DNA of 64,000 nucleotides from Notamacropus eugenii (taxonomy: Eukaryota > Chordata > Mammalia > Diprotodontia > Macropodidae), in assembly GCF_028372415.1 (NCBI RefSeq), contig NC_092878.1, positions 317,501-381,500 on the forward strand, in the 5' to 3' direction. Of this stretch, positions 32,506 to 44,572 are shown piece after piece. Below the pieces are notes generated by a model, which saw only the letters and a program-made list of their open reading frames with translations, did not search any database and was not told the DNA's origin. The first letter of the stretch is position 1. Every line of letters begins with the position of its first letter. The position numbers and the translations under genes are program-made.

Positions 32506-35309
32506 CTTGAGCTCCCGCTACATTATCAACATCTTTGGAATTTTAAAATTCCCTATTAGTTTTGTCAGTATTTACATAGCAAAGAGCAAAGGAAATTACA
32601 GAGAAAGTTCAACATATGATATTACTTTAGGGAGTGAAAATTAGTTTTGAAGTCCTATGACATGATTCTCACACAATCAACAGAACTTTCCAAGGTGAGA
32701 AGGCATAATTCTGAAACAGGTCCTTTTCCCAATTATGATTATTTCATATTTGTGATTTTCAAACTAGGAGTTACATTTCAACATTTTTTATTCAAGGTAA
32801 GCCCATCACAGTCAACAGTGTCTGAAAGCATGGAAGAGACCTCCTTCCTTTCTGGTGAGTTTATTAAAAACATTTTCCTACTAAAAGATTCATTATAAAG
32901 ACAATCATTATCATTTTCTAGGGAAGCAGATTCTAACTAATATCAGCCTGAGAGAAGGTTCTCCAAATGTTAGACTTGGAAAAATTCCCCTTGAAAAAAA
33001 AATGCCTCGTCATGAAGAGTTGGATACACTCCAATCTAAACCCACTATAGTTTTAACTATTCCAGTATGAATGTGCACAAGTGTTTAAGAATAATTCATA
33101 CTTTGGCATGTCCAAGGGCCCACCTTTTTTCCTTACCAGGAGAGCCCATCCATGCCAGGGGCCAGTGGTTAAAATTCCTAGCCCTGGAGTTTCCATTTTC
33201 ACCCTTTCCTTTACATATGGAATGATGTCCACAGACACTCTGAATACATAAGTTGAATTATGGGAGGAATTAAGTAGACTTTATGAAAGTAGCCAGAGAA
33301 ACTGTTATTTATCACATGGTTCATATAAGATGTAAGCTGTCTGTGGACTAAGGGTGTGTCTTTATTCATCTTTGATTCCTTAGAATTCATGAATATTAGA
33401 CTCCCTGTCTATGTAGATGCTTTATTCTTATTTTCTCTAGAAAACAAAGTAGTTGCACAGAAAGTTGTAGTTGTCAGTCTCCTTATTTTGAAGGTAACTG
33501 AATTCATACCTTAGACAGTTAAGGAGTATTCCTTTTTTAGGTGGTGGTTTGAATAGTAAAGCTTATGGTCAAAAGGTGGCATTCTATTAGTGCAAAACTT
33601 CCAGTCCAGAACATTCCTCTACAAATTCATACAATGAACTCTTCAGAAATCTATTGCCTTGGAGAATTACCTGATCTTTCTTATTTCTCTAAATTATTTG
33701 CAATTCACATTTAGACTTTTTATCACCACCTGCCTGCCACCAAAGCCCCAGTGGCCAAAATGTCCAAGGGCAGAACTCTCCCCTTTTCCCCATTACCTTT
33801 CCTTTTTTTCCATCTTTAAAACATACTAGTTTTTAAGTTGAAAAAAAAGGCTAAACAAACCATTAAACCCTTAGGATTGACTACACAGAACATTTCAGAA
33901 TGAAATGCTTTTTTTAAAAAAAGATGCATGTACATACACATCATAGTTATGCTTTGACATTTGCATCAACACAAAAGCCTGGAAATCAACTCTTCAGTAA
34001 ATGACACGGAGAGAGGAGACTTCCAAGAGTCTTGATTATAAAAGACTCCCAAGAGCTATGATTAGATTAGAGTACAGATGAGGTGACTGACTTTTATCTT
34101 TCTGGATGAGACATTGAACCTCTGCCTTCTGAGGGCAGACAAGCTCCCCTGAAGAGGTTTCATTGAGTGACACTGTTTCTCATATAAGTTTAATGTGACC
34201 TTACAGAATGAATTTAAACAATGGATACTCAATGAAAGGGCAGAGCCCACCACTCTGTATAAACATTTCTTTCAGAGGCTTCTCTTTTCATAACTAAAGA
34301 TTTCTTCAGAAACCTAATATGTCTGTTCTTTCACTCAGTTTGATTCAGATTATAGTTTCTTATGATAAAATCCAATGGAATACATCTTTTTCTTTTTTTA
34401 AGGGAAACATGTCTGTATATTCTGCTGTGGTTGTGGAAGGCTTTGGTAGTAATTTCAGACAAGAGATCATGGTTATTTCAATAGCTCTAGGAGGGTACTG
34501 TGAAAAAAAAATGCTTCCATCAGTCTATTGGAACAATAATCCAAGGAATACAAAAGAAATCTAGTGGAAATGATACTAGTTCACAGAATAAAAAGGTTCC
34601 AAAAATTACCACCTGCTTAATATTCTCATTAAAACTACATGTCCATGCTTGAACCAGTGTAGTTGCTGATAGTGATTAAAGTTGTTATAATTGGTCATCA
34701 TTTTCCAAACCTAGAGGGTACATCCCCGTCTGGCAATGAAATGCTCCTATAGTCCCCTCCATAAATGCCTTCCACTAGTTTATCCACCTTGGTACTGTCT
34801 CCATGGGATGACATTTATAGAGCCTCTTCCAAAGTGGTGCAGCCAGTCACAAGACAGCAAAGATAAAAAAAAAAAAAAAACGTTCAGGAACACACTTAAA
34901 ATTATTTCTGGAATATACTGCTAAGATGCCACACCCAGATCCAACAGTCATCAGAAGAAGAAGATATGTATTTTTTTGAATTGAAGAACAACTTCTGACA
35001 TTTTTCAGAATCACCCAGGTTTTCACTGTGACTGTCCACGGAATCCAACAAATTATAAAATTTGTTTAATTAATCAGTCTAGTTCTTCAAGTTTGAAAAA
35101 CTGAAGATCACCTATTGTAAGAAAAATTTCTTCAAATTTGTGCAGTGTGGAGAATTTAGAAGCTTTTATCTCACCCATTTGAATAAAGGCAGGTATGTCA
35201 TGAGTAGGAAAGCATAATATAGAGATTGCCTTTATGTGCACACATGGTCAGAGACTTCAATTGGAGTTGGATATCTCAAATGCTTGTGAATCCATTCGTG
35301 TTTTCTTTT

Positions 35310-37140
35310 TTTTTAATATTCTCATAAATTTATTTTTAGTTTTTGACATTTGCTTCCACAAGATTTTGATTTCCAAATTTTATCCCCTCCCCCACTCCAA
35401 TGTTAATTCTGATCATCCCTTCCCCCAATCTGCCTTCCCTTCTATCCCCCTCCCTCACCATTTCCCTTATTCCCTTCCCTTCCATATTCCTGTGGAGCAA
35501 GATAGAATTCTGTACCACACTGCCTATATATCTTATTTCTCAGTTACATACAAAAACGAATTTAAACATTTGTTTTCAAAACTTTGAGTTTCACATCTCT
35601 CCCTTCCTCCCTACCTGATATAGGCTATATATCTGTAGTCATGCAAAACACTTCTATAACAGCCATGTTGTGAAAAACTAACTATATTCCCTTCCATCCT
35701 ATTCTGCCCTCTATTGAGTCTATTCTCACCTTTGACGCTGTCCCTCCTTAAAAGTGTTTGCTTCTGAACAACTCTTCCTCCCATTAACCCTCCCTATTGC
35801 CTCCCAACACTTAACCTCTTCTCTCCTGTTTTCCCGTAGGGTAAGATCAATTTTCTTACCCTGTTAAGTGTGTATGTTATTCCCTCCTTAAGCCAAATCT
35901 GATGAGAGTAAGGTTCACTCATTCATTCTCACTTCCCCCTCTTCCCCTCCAATATAACAGCTTCTTCCTGTCTATTTTATATGAGATAATTTACCCCCTT
36001 CTACCTTTCCCTTTCTCCTTCTCCCAATACATTCCTTTCTCACCCATGAATTTCATTTGTTAGATATCAAGCCTTCATATTCAACTCACACCTCCAACTA
36101 ACCTATTACTGAGAAAGGTCTTATGAGTTATAAATATCATTTTTCCATGTAGGAATATAAACAGTCTTACTATAACAATTCCTTTATGATTTCTCTTCTC
36201 TGTTTACCTTTTCCTGCTTCTCTTAATTCTTGTATTTGAAGGTCAAATTTTCTATTCAGCTGCAGTCTTTTCATCAAGTATCCTGGAAAGTCCTCTATTT
36301 CACTGAATGTCTATTTTTTCCCCTGAAAAACTATACTCAGTTTTGCTGGGTAGGTGATTCTTGGTTTTAATCCTGTCTCCTTTGACTTGTGGACTATCGT
36401 ATTCCAATCCCTTTGATCCCTTAAGATAGAAGCTGTTAAATCATGTGGTGTCCCAATTGTTTCCCACAATACTTGAACTGTATCTTTCTGAAGGCTTGCA
36501 GTATTTTCTCCTTGACCTGGGACCTAAGGAATTTGGCTACAACGTTCCTAAAATGTTTCTTTTTGGAATCTCAGGAAGGGATTGGTGGATTTTGTCAATT
36601 TCTGTTTTACCCTCTGATTTTAGAACATCAGGGCAGTTTTCCTTGATAATTTCTTGAAAGATGACATCTAGGCTCTTTTTGAAATCATGGCTTTTAGGTA
36701 ATCAAATAATTTTAAAATTATCTCTCCTAGGACTATTTTCCAGGTCAGTTGTTTTTCCAATCAGTTATTACAGACTGTCTTCGATTTTTTCTTTCCTTTG
36801 GATACATTTGATAATTTCATGATTTCTCATAAAGTCATTACTTCCATCTGCTTCATTCCAATTTTTAAGGAATTATTTTCTTCATTTGGACCTCCTTTTG
36901 CATTTGGCCAATTCTGATTTTTTAAGGTATTTTTCTCCTCATTGTCTGTTTGGCCCTCTCTTACTATTTGCATCAATCTTAGTTTTTAAGGTATCATTTT
37001 CTTCGGTATTTTTTGGGTCTCCTTTAGCAAACTGTTGACTCATTTTTCATGATTTTCATACATCGCTCTTATTTCTCTTCCAAATTTTTCCTCTACTTCT
37101 CTTACTTTAGCTCTTCCATGGTCTGTGACCAATTCACATT
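35310..37140 (-). mobile_element. HAL1-like element, 5' truncated
   Basis: Antisense order mirrors elements A and B: A-rich tail at about 35,310, pyrimidine-rich 3' UTR to about 36,230, then ORF1 C-terminal region (antisense of the IRITQDL and PRNIVAKFQ blocks near 36,440-36,560), the NLKIMGL region near 36,720, and coiled coil to about 37,130. No ORF2 between ORF1 and the 3' UTR. Diverged, with many breaks. Confidence 0.8.
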
Positions 37141-37144
37141 TTTC

Positions 37145-37850
37145 TTTTCTTTTTACTCAGATTATTATTTTCTTTGTTTTCAGTGTTCTACAATCACTTC
37201 CATATAACTTAGGTTCCCCTCCTTCTCCACCTTTCCCCCTGCCTCCCCCCTCCCTCCCTGAGATGGCACACAATTTTATATAGGTTCTACACATAAATTC
37301 CTGTTAAATACATTTTCACCTTAGTCATGTTGCATAGAAGAATTAAAATGAATGGGAGAAATCATAAAACAAAATAAAACATAACACAAAAGAAAATGAT
37401 CTGCTACATTTTGTGATCAAATTCCATAGTTCTTTCTGTGAATGTGCAAGGCATTTTGCCTTGAGAGACCACTGGGAATTTTTTAAGTCCTTAAATTGCA
37501 ATGAATTACTAAGTCTACCAGAAAAAATCCTCGCATGCTGTGGTTGTTGCTATGTACAAAGTTCTTCTGATTCTGCTCCTTTCACTCAGCATCAGTTAAT
37601 ATAAGTCTTTCCAAGCCTCTCTGAAGTCTTCCTGTTCATCATTTCTTATAGCACAATAGTATTCCATTACATTCATATATCACAATTTATTCAGCCATTC
37701 CCCAATTGATGGACATCCCCTTGATTTCCAGTTTTTGGCCACCGCAAAGAGAACTGCTACAAATATGTTTGTACATATGGGACCCTTTCCCATTTTTATG
37801 ATCTCTTGAACAAGTATTTACCAAGAGATCTAATTTCTTGATAAAAATTC
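37145..37850 (-). repeat. L1 3' end
   Basis: Antisense L1 3' UTR and end of ORF2: GATCAAATTCCATAGTTC, TTCACTCAGCATCAGTTAA, AGCACAATAGTATTCCATTA, CAGCCATTCCCCAATTGATG, and ACTGCTACAAATATGTTTG. Confidence 0.85.
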
Positions 37851-38860
37851 AGATAAATTTTTTTTTTCCACTAGACTGGGCCTATTTTCTCATCTGTAGA
37901 CTGCATGCCTGGACTATCTCTGAAGTCCCTTTGCAGTTCTAAATCTTCTGAACTCCTATAAGAACTATAACTTAAGGTAAGGGGACATTGACTGTGAGGC
38001 AGTCTGGTTGCCTGTCTGTGAGTGTGCATGCACTCATGTGTGTGCACACACACCTGTACACACACACACACAAGGAATGACATTTTTTTGAGTACTTTGC
38101 TATTGGAATTGCCCAGAAAAGTGCCACTTTTCAGGGGCAGGAAGTATGTAGCAGAGGTGAGGACATTTATAATTGGATTTAAGAATGTAGCTTGAGTGTA
38201 AAAAGTCTGAAAAAGATGAAAAGTAGACAAAACAGTAAATACTGAAATAAAACTTGATCCTTCAATTGATGTAAGTATTGTTCATTACCATTAGGGATAA
38301 TGATTTCATCTTCATGTGTTAGGGTGACTAAAAAAAGAACATTACATCCTTAAAAAGCTGGGAGTTTTTTGTTTGTTTGGGGGAGGGTTTTGGACTCAAC
38401 TCCCATTTGAATAGTCTTTTTTCTTTTCACTTGTCCAATTCAGCAAGTACTTTATAATGCCAGTAAATTAACATTCCAAAATTTGTATAATGAGATTTTC
38501 TTGCATTAAGTTGAAGAAATTGATTTAGGAAACTGAGTTTTTCACTGTATATGCATTTTGGCTTGGAGTTTGTTGCTGTGAAAGTTCACACCTCAGTCCA
38601 CAGATACCCCAGAATAGAATGAATAGGATGACTGCTTTTTATTCCCTTTACAATCAGTGAATCATTGACCATTCTGGAAGTAGATTCAAAGGTAGTGGGC
38701 AGCTTTTAATACTAATGATATCATGTAAGTGGAAGATCATTTAATTTGACTCCAAGTTTTATTGCATCTAAAAAATGTAAAAGCATTCTTAAAGCCTAAC
38801 GGACCTTAGAAAAACCTAGTAGTGGATGGTGCCTATGCTGTAATTTAAAGACTTTTGATT
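37851..38860. other. Mostly unassigned
   Basis: A small interrupted CA patch lies near 38,036-38,072. No coding or repeat landmark otherwise. Confidence 0.45.
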
Positions 38861-38864
38861 TTAA

Positions 38865-39420
38865 CCAATACTTTCATGTTACTAAAGAGGGAGAAGTTGA
38901 GGTCAAAGAGGTTGTGACATGCTTCCAACCACAGTGGTAGTTAGAAGTAGAATCAGAATTTGAACCTAGCTTTTCTGATTCATATTCAGTGCTTGTTGAC
39001 ATGTGAAATCACTTTTCTAGATATGGTACCTACTCTATTACACAAAATGGTCAAGGATAACAGTACTGTGGAAAGAGAATGTTCTTGATTTGGAGTCAGA
39101 GAACCTGGTTTGGAATCTTGGCCATACTATTTATCTACTATACATGTGTGGTTTTGGGCAACTCAGTTTGTTTCCTTGGGTCTCAATTTCCTCATCTATG
39201 AAATTAGGGGTTCTAATATATAAATCTAGCTGCTTTCAACTCTAAACACTTTGATTATGGAGATTGGGTTAGAGTGGAATGAGTACTGCATGTTCGGAAG
39301 TCAGAAGATCATATCCCAGCTTTGGTACTTATTATCTGTGTGACCTCAGGCAAGTCACTTCAGACTAGATGACATCTAAGGTCCCTTTCCGCTCTAGATC
39401 TATGATCCTGTGATCTGTAT
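38865..39420. repeat. Three MIR pieces
   Basis: 38,865-39,000 is antisense (AGTAGAATCAGAATTTGAAC). 39,070-39,225 is sense (TTGGAGTCAGAGAACCTGG, TCTCAATTTCCTCATCTATG). 39,255-39,420 is sense (GTGACCTCAGGCAAGTCACT, ATCTAAGGTCCCTTTCCGC). Confidence 0.75.
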
Positions 39421-39544
39421 ATTAATTAACTTCAACAAACCTTTATTTTAAGTATCTATTTTATACCAAAAATGTGCTTTGTGCCTCATTCTTTTATTAT
39501 GTTTTTAACTCTAAGAGATTACCTAAAAAATAAAATTTACTGTT

Positions 39545-40243
39545 GAATGTAATGTACTAGGAGTAAGAGAAAGGGAGAGGTAGAATGTAGCAAATCATCT
39601 CACATAAAAGAGGTAAGAAAGAGCTTTTACAATGGAAAGAAAGAGAGGGGAGATGAAAGAAAATAAGTGAACCTTACTTTCCTGGAATTTGTCTTAAGGA
39701 GGGAATAACATACTCAGTTGGGTACAGAAATCTATTTTACCTTGAAGGAAGGCAGGGAGGAAAGAGATAGGAGAGGGAAGATAATAGAAGGGACAGCAAA
39801 TTGGTGACAAGAATAATCAGAAGCAAACACTATTGTGGGGGCATAGGTCAAGGGAGATAATGGAATAAATGGAAGACAGGACAGAGTAAAATGTGATATT
39901 AGTCTTTTGCAACATAACCGTTAAGGAAATGTTTTGCATTGCTACACATGTATGACCTATATTGAATTGCTTGCTTTCTTAATGAGGGTTGGTGGGGAGG
40001 CAGGAAGGGAACTCAAAGCTTTAAAAATGAATGTTAAAAATTGTTTTTGCATGCAACTGGGATGTAAGATGTATAGGCAATGGGGTATAAAAATCTATTT
40101 TGCCCTACAGGAAAATAGAGGGGAGGGGAATGAAAGAAGGGGAGGGGAATGGAAGAAGGGGAGTGATAGAAGGGAGGACAGACTTGAGGAAGGGGTGGAT
40201 GGAGTGCACACTCTCTTGGAGTGAGGAATTGGGAGAAAATTTT
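39545..40243 (+). repeat. HAL1/L1 3' UTR, interrupted near its end
   Basis: Same purine-rich 3' UTR as elements A and B (TCTCACATAAAAGAGGTAAG, TGACCTATATTGAATTGCTT, TTTGCCCTACAGG). At 40,243, right after GGGAGAAAATTTT, the expected terminal sequence is replaced by foreign sequence. Confidence 0.85.
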
Positions 40244-40526
40244 GACCACACGTAATTATAGTAGACACCACAACATGCACTAACTACACAACAGATACAG
40301 AAGAGATGTGGTGAGTATTTACAATTTTCAGGTAACCCTTGCAGCTACTGAGCAAGTGTGAGTGAACACTTAAGAAATTAATCAACAAGCAGGCACAACA
40401 AGCAGTTCTGTGCTGAACAGAAGAGTGAAAAGAAATTATAAACCTTCTTAGAGTAAGCAATTTATTAGACCAAAAATTCTGCCTGAGGTCGCATTTTAAA
40501 CCTCCAAGTGACCCTGAAGCAGATCT
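40244..40526 (-). repeat. 283-bp inverted copy of 42,988-43,270
   Basis: Base-by-base comparison gives one mismatch (CG here, TG in the other copy) and no gaps over 283 bp. The segment is not part of the HAL1 3' UTR around it. Its right edge shows an 11-bp direct repeat, TGAAGCAGATC, at 40,515-40,525 and 40,527-40,537. Confidence 0.95.
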
Positions 40527-40530
40527 TGAA

Positions 40531-40840
40531 GCAGATCATCTCACATAAAAGAGGTAAGAAAGAGCTTTTACAATGGAAAGAAAGAGAGGGGAGATGAAAG
40601 AAAATAAGTGAACCTTACTTTCCTGGAATTTGGCTTAAGGAGGGAATAACATACTCAGTTGGGTACAGAAATCTATTTTACCTTGAAGGAAGGCAGGAAG
40701 GAAAGAGATAGGAGAGGGAAGATAATAGAAGGGACAGCAAATTGGTGACAGGAATAATCAGAAGCAAACACTATTGTGGGGGAAGTGAATGTTGAAAACT
40801 GAAAAATAAGTTATATATTAAAATAAAAAATAAAATGCAA
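40531..40840 (+). repeat. Direct duplicate of 39,590-39,841 plus element tail
   Basis: 40,531-40,782 repeats 39,590-39,841 with about four mismatches and no gaps (offset 941). It then jumps directly to GAAGTGAATGTTGAAAACTG and an A-rich tail, the normal end of the element, skipping about 400 bp of 3' UTR that is present in the first copy. Confidence 0.95.
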
Positions 40841-40914
40841 AAAATTGTAAAAAGAAAGTTATAACTCTTAAGTCAGGAATAGTACTTTAAATAATATTGA
40901 TCTATTCCAGCAGT

Positions 40915-41130
40915 ATGATTCATTAGCCCCTGGGGCTCTGTGACACTGTTTACAGAGGTTCTGTGAGCTCAAAACTATTTTCATAATAATACTAAGGTGT
41001 TTTAATTTTGAACATGGTAAGTAATTGATTTAACATATAAACAAAAGCTTCTCGGGAAAGGGTCTTCAATTTTTTAAGAGTGTAAAGGGGTCCTGAGACC
41101 AAAAAGTTTGAGAATTACTCGTCTATTTTT
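40915..41130 (-). repeat. Old hAT-like (Charlie-type) repeat
   Basis: Minus strand: AATTCTCAAACTTTTTGGTC, CAGGACCCCTTTACACTCTT, AAGCTTTTGTTTATATG. I recall these words from a mammal-wide non-autonomous hAT family. The right end is eroded. Confidence 0.5.
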
Positions 41131-41254
41131 TCCAGTGAACATGTCAAATCATTGCTTCTTGAAGATGTCCTGGCTTTCCTCAAACTCTCGATTGCTTAGT
41201 TGGCTGAAGCCTGGATCTCTTTTGTTTTCCCTTTGAAAGATCATCTGCAAATGA

Positions 41255-41400
41255 ATGGATCCATAGATTTGAGGGAGGGTAAATAAAGAGTTGGAAGGGA
41301 CTTCAGTGACCATACAGATACCAGCCCAAGGTGACAATTAGGTTGACAAATCAAAGATTTAGACCCGTCTTTTTACTCCAAACCCATCATTCTTGCTTAT
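41255..41400 (-). repeat. MIR-related piece
   Basis: AAGAGTTGGAAGGGACTTCA, CCCAAGGTGACAATTAGG and AGATTTAGACCCGTC are weak antisense MIR landmarks. 41,400-42,020 holds nothing recognised. Confidence 0.5.
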
Positions 41401-42024
41401 CAACTATCCTGTCAGATTTCTGAAACTTTAAAAAAAAAATGTTTACAAACCATTCCAAATTTAAAGGTTTTGCTTGTTATGAGCAAAGTGCTTAGAATGC
41501 CATATAAATGAGTCATCATTATTATTATTATTTATGCAAACTTTCCAGCAGCATCTCTATTATTTTGATTAGTACCCCAGATAAAACTGATGACCTGAAA
41601 GCTTTAAAAAGTAACTGGCACAGTTTTGGGGTAGTTGTCATTCAAAGCCCCTTTTTAGTTGTCCACAGATTATTTAAATTTACTCTTTACCAGGTGCTTA
41701 TTCCAAATTCTGCCAAAACAACTGAGAGAATGAGATAGGATATCTTTTCTTTTTTTAACCCTAAAAATTCTATTCCATAGACCTTAATTAACTGAAATAA
41801 TTTATACTATTTTATACGCCTTAATACCCTTTTCTGATCAGCTTCTTCTGAACTGTCAGTTGGCAGGAACATTGCTTTCTTCATGTTTCCTAAAAATAAA
41901 TGGAATTATGAAGAGATTCGAGTAATTTTTCTCAGTTCTAATCAAAAAAATTCGGGTATGCAAGAGCAGAATTGAGGTCTCCTAAGTACAAACCTTTTCC
42001 TTTTAACATGTGTGTGTATAATTT

Positions 42025-42310
42025 ATGTATTTTTCAGTTTTCAACATTCACTTCCACAAGAATTTGATTCCAAATTTTCTCCCCGTCTCTCCCACCCCCG
42101 CACCCCAGGACAGCATGCACCCCATCCACCCCTTCCTCCAGTCTGTCCTTCCTTCTATCCCTCTTCTCCTCTATTTTCTTTCCTGTAGGGCAAAACAGAT
42201 TTCTATACCCCATTGCCTGTCCATCTTAATCCCAGTTGCATGCAAAAACAATTTTTAACATTCATTTTTAAAGCTTTGAGTTCCTTATTCTCGTCCTTCT
42301 TCCCTCCCAC
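42025..42310 (-). repeat. HAL1/L1 3' end
   Basis: TTTTTCAGTTTTCAACATTC, CTTCCACAAGAATTTGATTC, CCTGTAGGGCAAAACAG and TTTGAGTTCC: antisense of the same 3' UTR at 39.5-40.2 kb, forming an inverted pair about 1.8 kb apart. Confidence 0.85.
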
Positions 42311-42504
42311 CCACCCTCGTTCAAACCTTTCCTTTTGCCTCCAAATAGTCTCTTAGATGCAGGAATTTAGGGTAGTTTTGTCTGTAGTTGTTGCCTCTGT
42401 TCCTAGTAACTTTAAAAAAGAACTCATGTAAAATATCAGCATATAATACTAACAATGCACAATCTATATGCAAAGCATTCAATCTACTTGCTACCTTCTA
42501 GATT

Positions 42505-42930
42505 TAGAGTCTGAAATTCTTGGTGGAAATCTAAGCTTTATTCCTGACTCACTGGGCAAGTCATTTGACTGCTGTCTGTTTCCTCATCTGAGGCTGGCAC
42601 TGTGACTAGATGAACTCTAATGTCTCTTTCTTCCTATTTTCTGTCTTAGGAAACATCAGTGCATTTAGTGTAGTAGAAGACGTTTTCTAGCTCCTTCTAG
42701 AATGATCATCAAAATGAAAGTGATTGCATAACACTTTTTAGCAATTTAACTTCAGGTTTCTGAGAGAATCTGTTAACATGTTGGGTGTCGGACTGCAGCT
42801 TTGTTATTAAAGCTAAATTTCCTTTCATGTTTCCAAATCTAGTGACTGGAGACTGAAAAGAGGCAGGTGCTTATGCTTAGCACAGTGTCTGGCACATAGT
42901 AGGCTCTTAATAAAAATTTGACTTATTGAA
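42505..42930 (+). repeat. MIR piece and L2/MIR tail
   Basis: 42,505-42,645 has CTCACTGGGCAAGTCATTTG and GTTTCCTCATCTGAGG. 42,865-42,925 has GCACAGTGTCTGGCACATAG and TAGGCTCTTAATAAA. Confidence 0.7.
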
Positions 42931-42987
42931 GAGTAGTGGGAAACTGACTTGGAGCACTGTTTACTAGATAGCCAAGAGTGTGTTGTG

Positions 42988-43270
42988 AGATCTGCTTCAG
43001 GGTCACTTGGAGGTTTAAAATGTGACCTCAGGCAGAATTTTTGGTCTAATAAATTGCTTACTCTAAGAAGGTTTATAATTTCTTTTCACTCTTCTGTTCA
43101 GCACAGAACTGCTTGTTGTGCCTGCTTGTTGATTAATTTCTTAAGTGTTCACTCACACTTGCTCAGTAGCTGCAAGGGTTACCTGAAAATTGTAAATACT
43201 CACCACATCTCTTCTGTATCTGTTGTGTAGTTAGTGCATGTTGTGGTGTCTACTATAATTACGTGTGGTC
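42988..43270 (+). repeat. Probable source of the inverted copy at 40,244-40,526
   Basis: This copy sits in sequence without a recognised repeat boundary at either end (AGATCTGCTTCAGGGTCACT at its left, TTACGTGTGGTC at its right, running on into TAAGCCATTTTGC). It therefore looks ancestral and the copy inside HAL1 looks derived. Confidence 0.85.
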
Positions 43271-43399
43271 TAAGCCATTTTGCAGTTTGGGCTACTGATG
43301 ATCATTATTTTGTAACTCAGAAGGATTTTGGCTAGGCTCTTGGAAAATATCAAGAAAAGTGAAACAATGAACGCATTTCTCTACACTTTATTGTCAAAC

Positions 43400-43525
43400 T
43401 GGGAGACAACGTTGGTAGTGGATAGAGGCTTCAGAGTTAGGAAGACCCTGAGTTCAAGTACTGCCTCTTTGGACATAAACTAGTTGTGTGACTGGGGAAA
43501 TCACTTAACCTCTATGTGCTCCCAG
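43400..43525 (+). repeat. tRNA-derived SINE (MIR-like)
   Basis: GGTAGTGGATAGAGGCTTCA, GAGTTCAAGTACTGCC and AAATCACTTAACCTCTATG in standard order. 43,530-44,320 holds no recognised feature. Confidence 0.7.
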
Positions 43526-44324
43526 TCAACTAACTCTTAAAGACTATAAGCTTCAGAACAATTTTTTATTTGCAAGTTTTCCTCACTGGGAATTCCAGGT
43601 CCCTATGTGATGAGATCACAGGGCTCAACCAAAATAAAAATTTACAAAGTGACATTTTCTGTACTGATGATCAATTGTAAGCTCAGAATAGCCTGTTTAG
43701 CTTAGTATAGTGAGAGGAATCCTAAAAATATCTAAGGTCCTATACATGCAAATATGTTATATTTTATATTAAGAAAATAAGAGACCATGAAGTTATCTTT
43801 TAGGTTCCTAAATTGATAAATTAGGCATTTATTGTACACATATTAATTTGTCTGCAGAATATGCACAGTACAATACAATCTAATTCCAAACTCAAAGGGT
43901 TTAGAAAGACAAATGACTGAATAAAATCTGTGGAATTAGACATGATTTTTCAGTAAACATCAGCTTTGAAAGGCTTTACTGTAGTTGGAATCTTGAAATC
44001 ATAAAAATTTATTAGAATGAACATCTAATTAAAGGTAAATGTGAGCTGAAGAGTTCCATAAAAGGTAGGTAACTATAAATGTGTTCTACGTGACTGGAAA
44101 ATAATAGCAGGAAAGACTTCAGAGCTGAGCTGTCTTGATATTTTTATCCAGTGTGTAGGGTGGTACACATGCAGCACAGCTATAATAGAACCATCTCTTG
44201 GATCATTTTTAAAAAATACATCATCTAGAGGTTCTGTCTTTAGAGCTCCTCCTGTACTGGGTTTTCAGTAAGGTATTAGCTAGATACTGAGTTCTTTGAC
44301 ATTGGACAGCTACATACAGGAACC

Positions 44325-44375
44325 AGATTTTATATATATATATTACACAAATATATATATACATATATATATGTA
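44325..44375. repeat. (TA)n-rich patch in ARPP19 intron
   Basis: Runs of TATATA with TACACA interruptions, about 80 bp upstream of the ARPP19 exon. Confidence 0.9.
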
Positions 44376-44449
44376 AAAGGGGGTATTTTATTTTTTTAAA
44401 CCAAAACCATAAGTGGAATAAAAAACTAATTGATATTAAATAATTTCAG

Positions 44450-44572
44450 GAAATGGAAGATAAAGTGACCAGTCCAGAGAAAGCAGAAGAAGCAAAATTC
44501 AAAGCAAAGTATCCTCATCTGGGACAAAAGCCTGGGGGGTCCGATTTCTTGAGGAAGCGACTGCAGAAAGGA
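44450..44572 (+). CDS. ARPP19: ARPP19 exon 2 (also holds the ARPP-16 start Met)
   Basis: Acceptor TTTCAG at 44,444-44,449 and donor GGA|GTAAGT at 44,573. The exon encodes [20 protein letters not shown], then [20 protein letters not shown] and G: 41 residues ending on a codon boundary. Human ARPP19 (from memory) differs only as KLKARY versus KFKAKY. ENSA is excluded, because it has ILPERAEEAKLKAKYPSLGQ and FLMKRL here. The ATG at 44,453 is the known internal start of the shorter isoform ARPP-16; the 16-residue-longer ARPP-19 needs an upstream exon ending in ...EEQK, which I did not find in the window. ARPP19 is a small, largely unstructured cytoplasmic protein that inhibits PP2A-B55 when phosphorylated. 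Codons are intact and both splice sites are canonical, so this looks functional. Confidence 0.95.

Noticed and set aside
32647-34564. Several 60-83 codon frames in AT-rich DNA
   Set aside because: Short, no conserved motif, no splice context; expected by chance.
40244-40526. Inverted copy as an inserted LTR or MITE
   Set aside because: It has no terminal repeats or short TSD, its ends do not resemble a transposon, and its partner at 42,988-43,270 runs smoothly into flanking DNA; the neighbouring duplication is 252 bp, far too long for a TSD.
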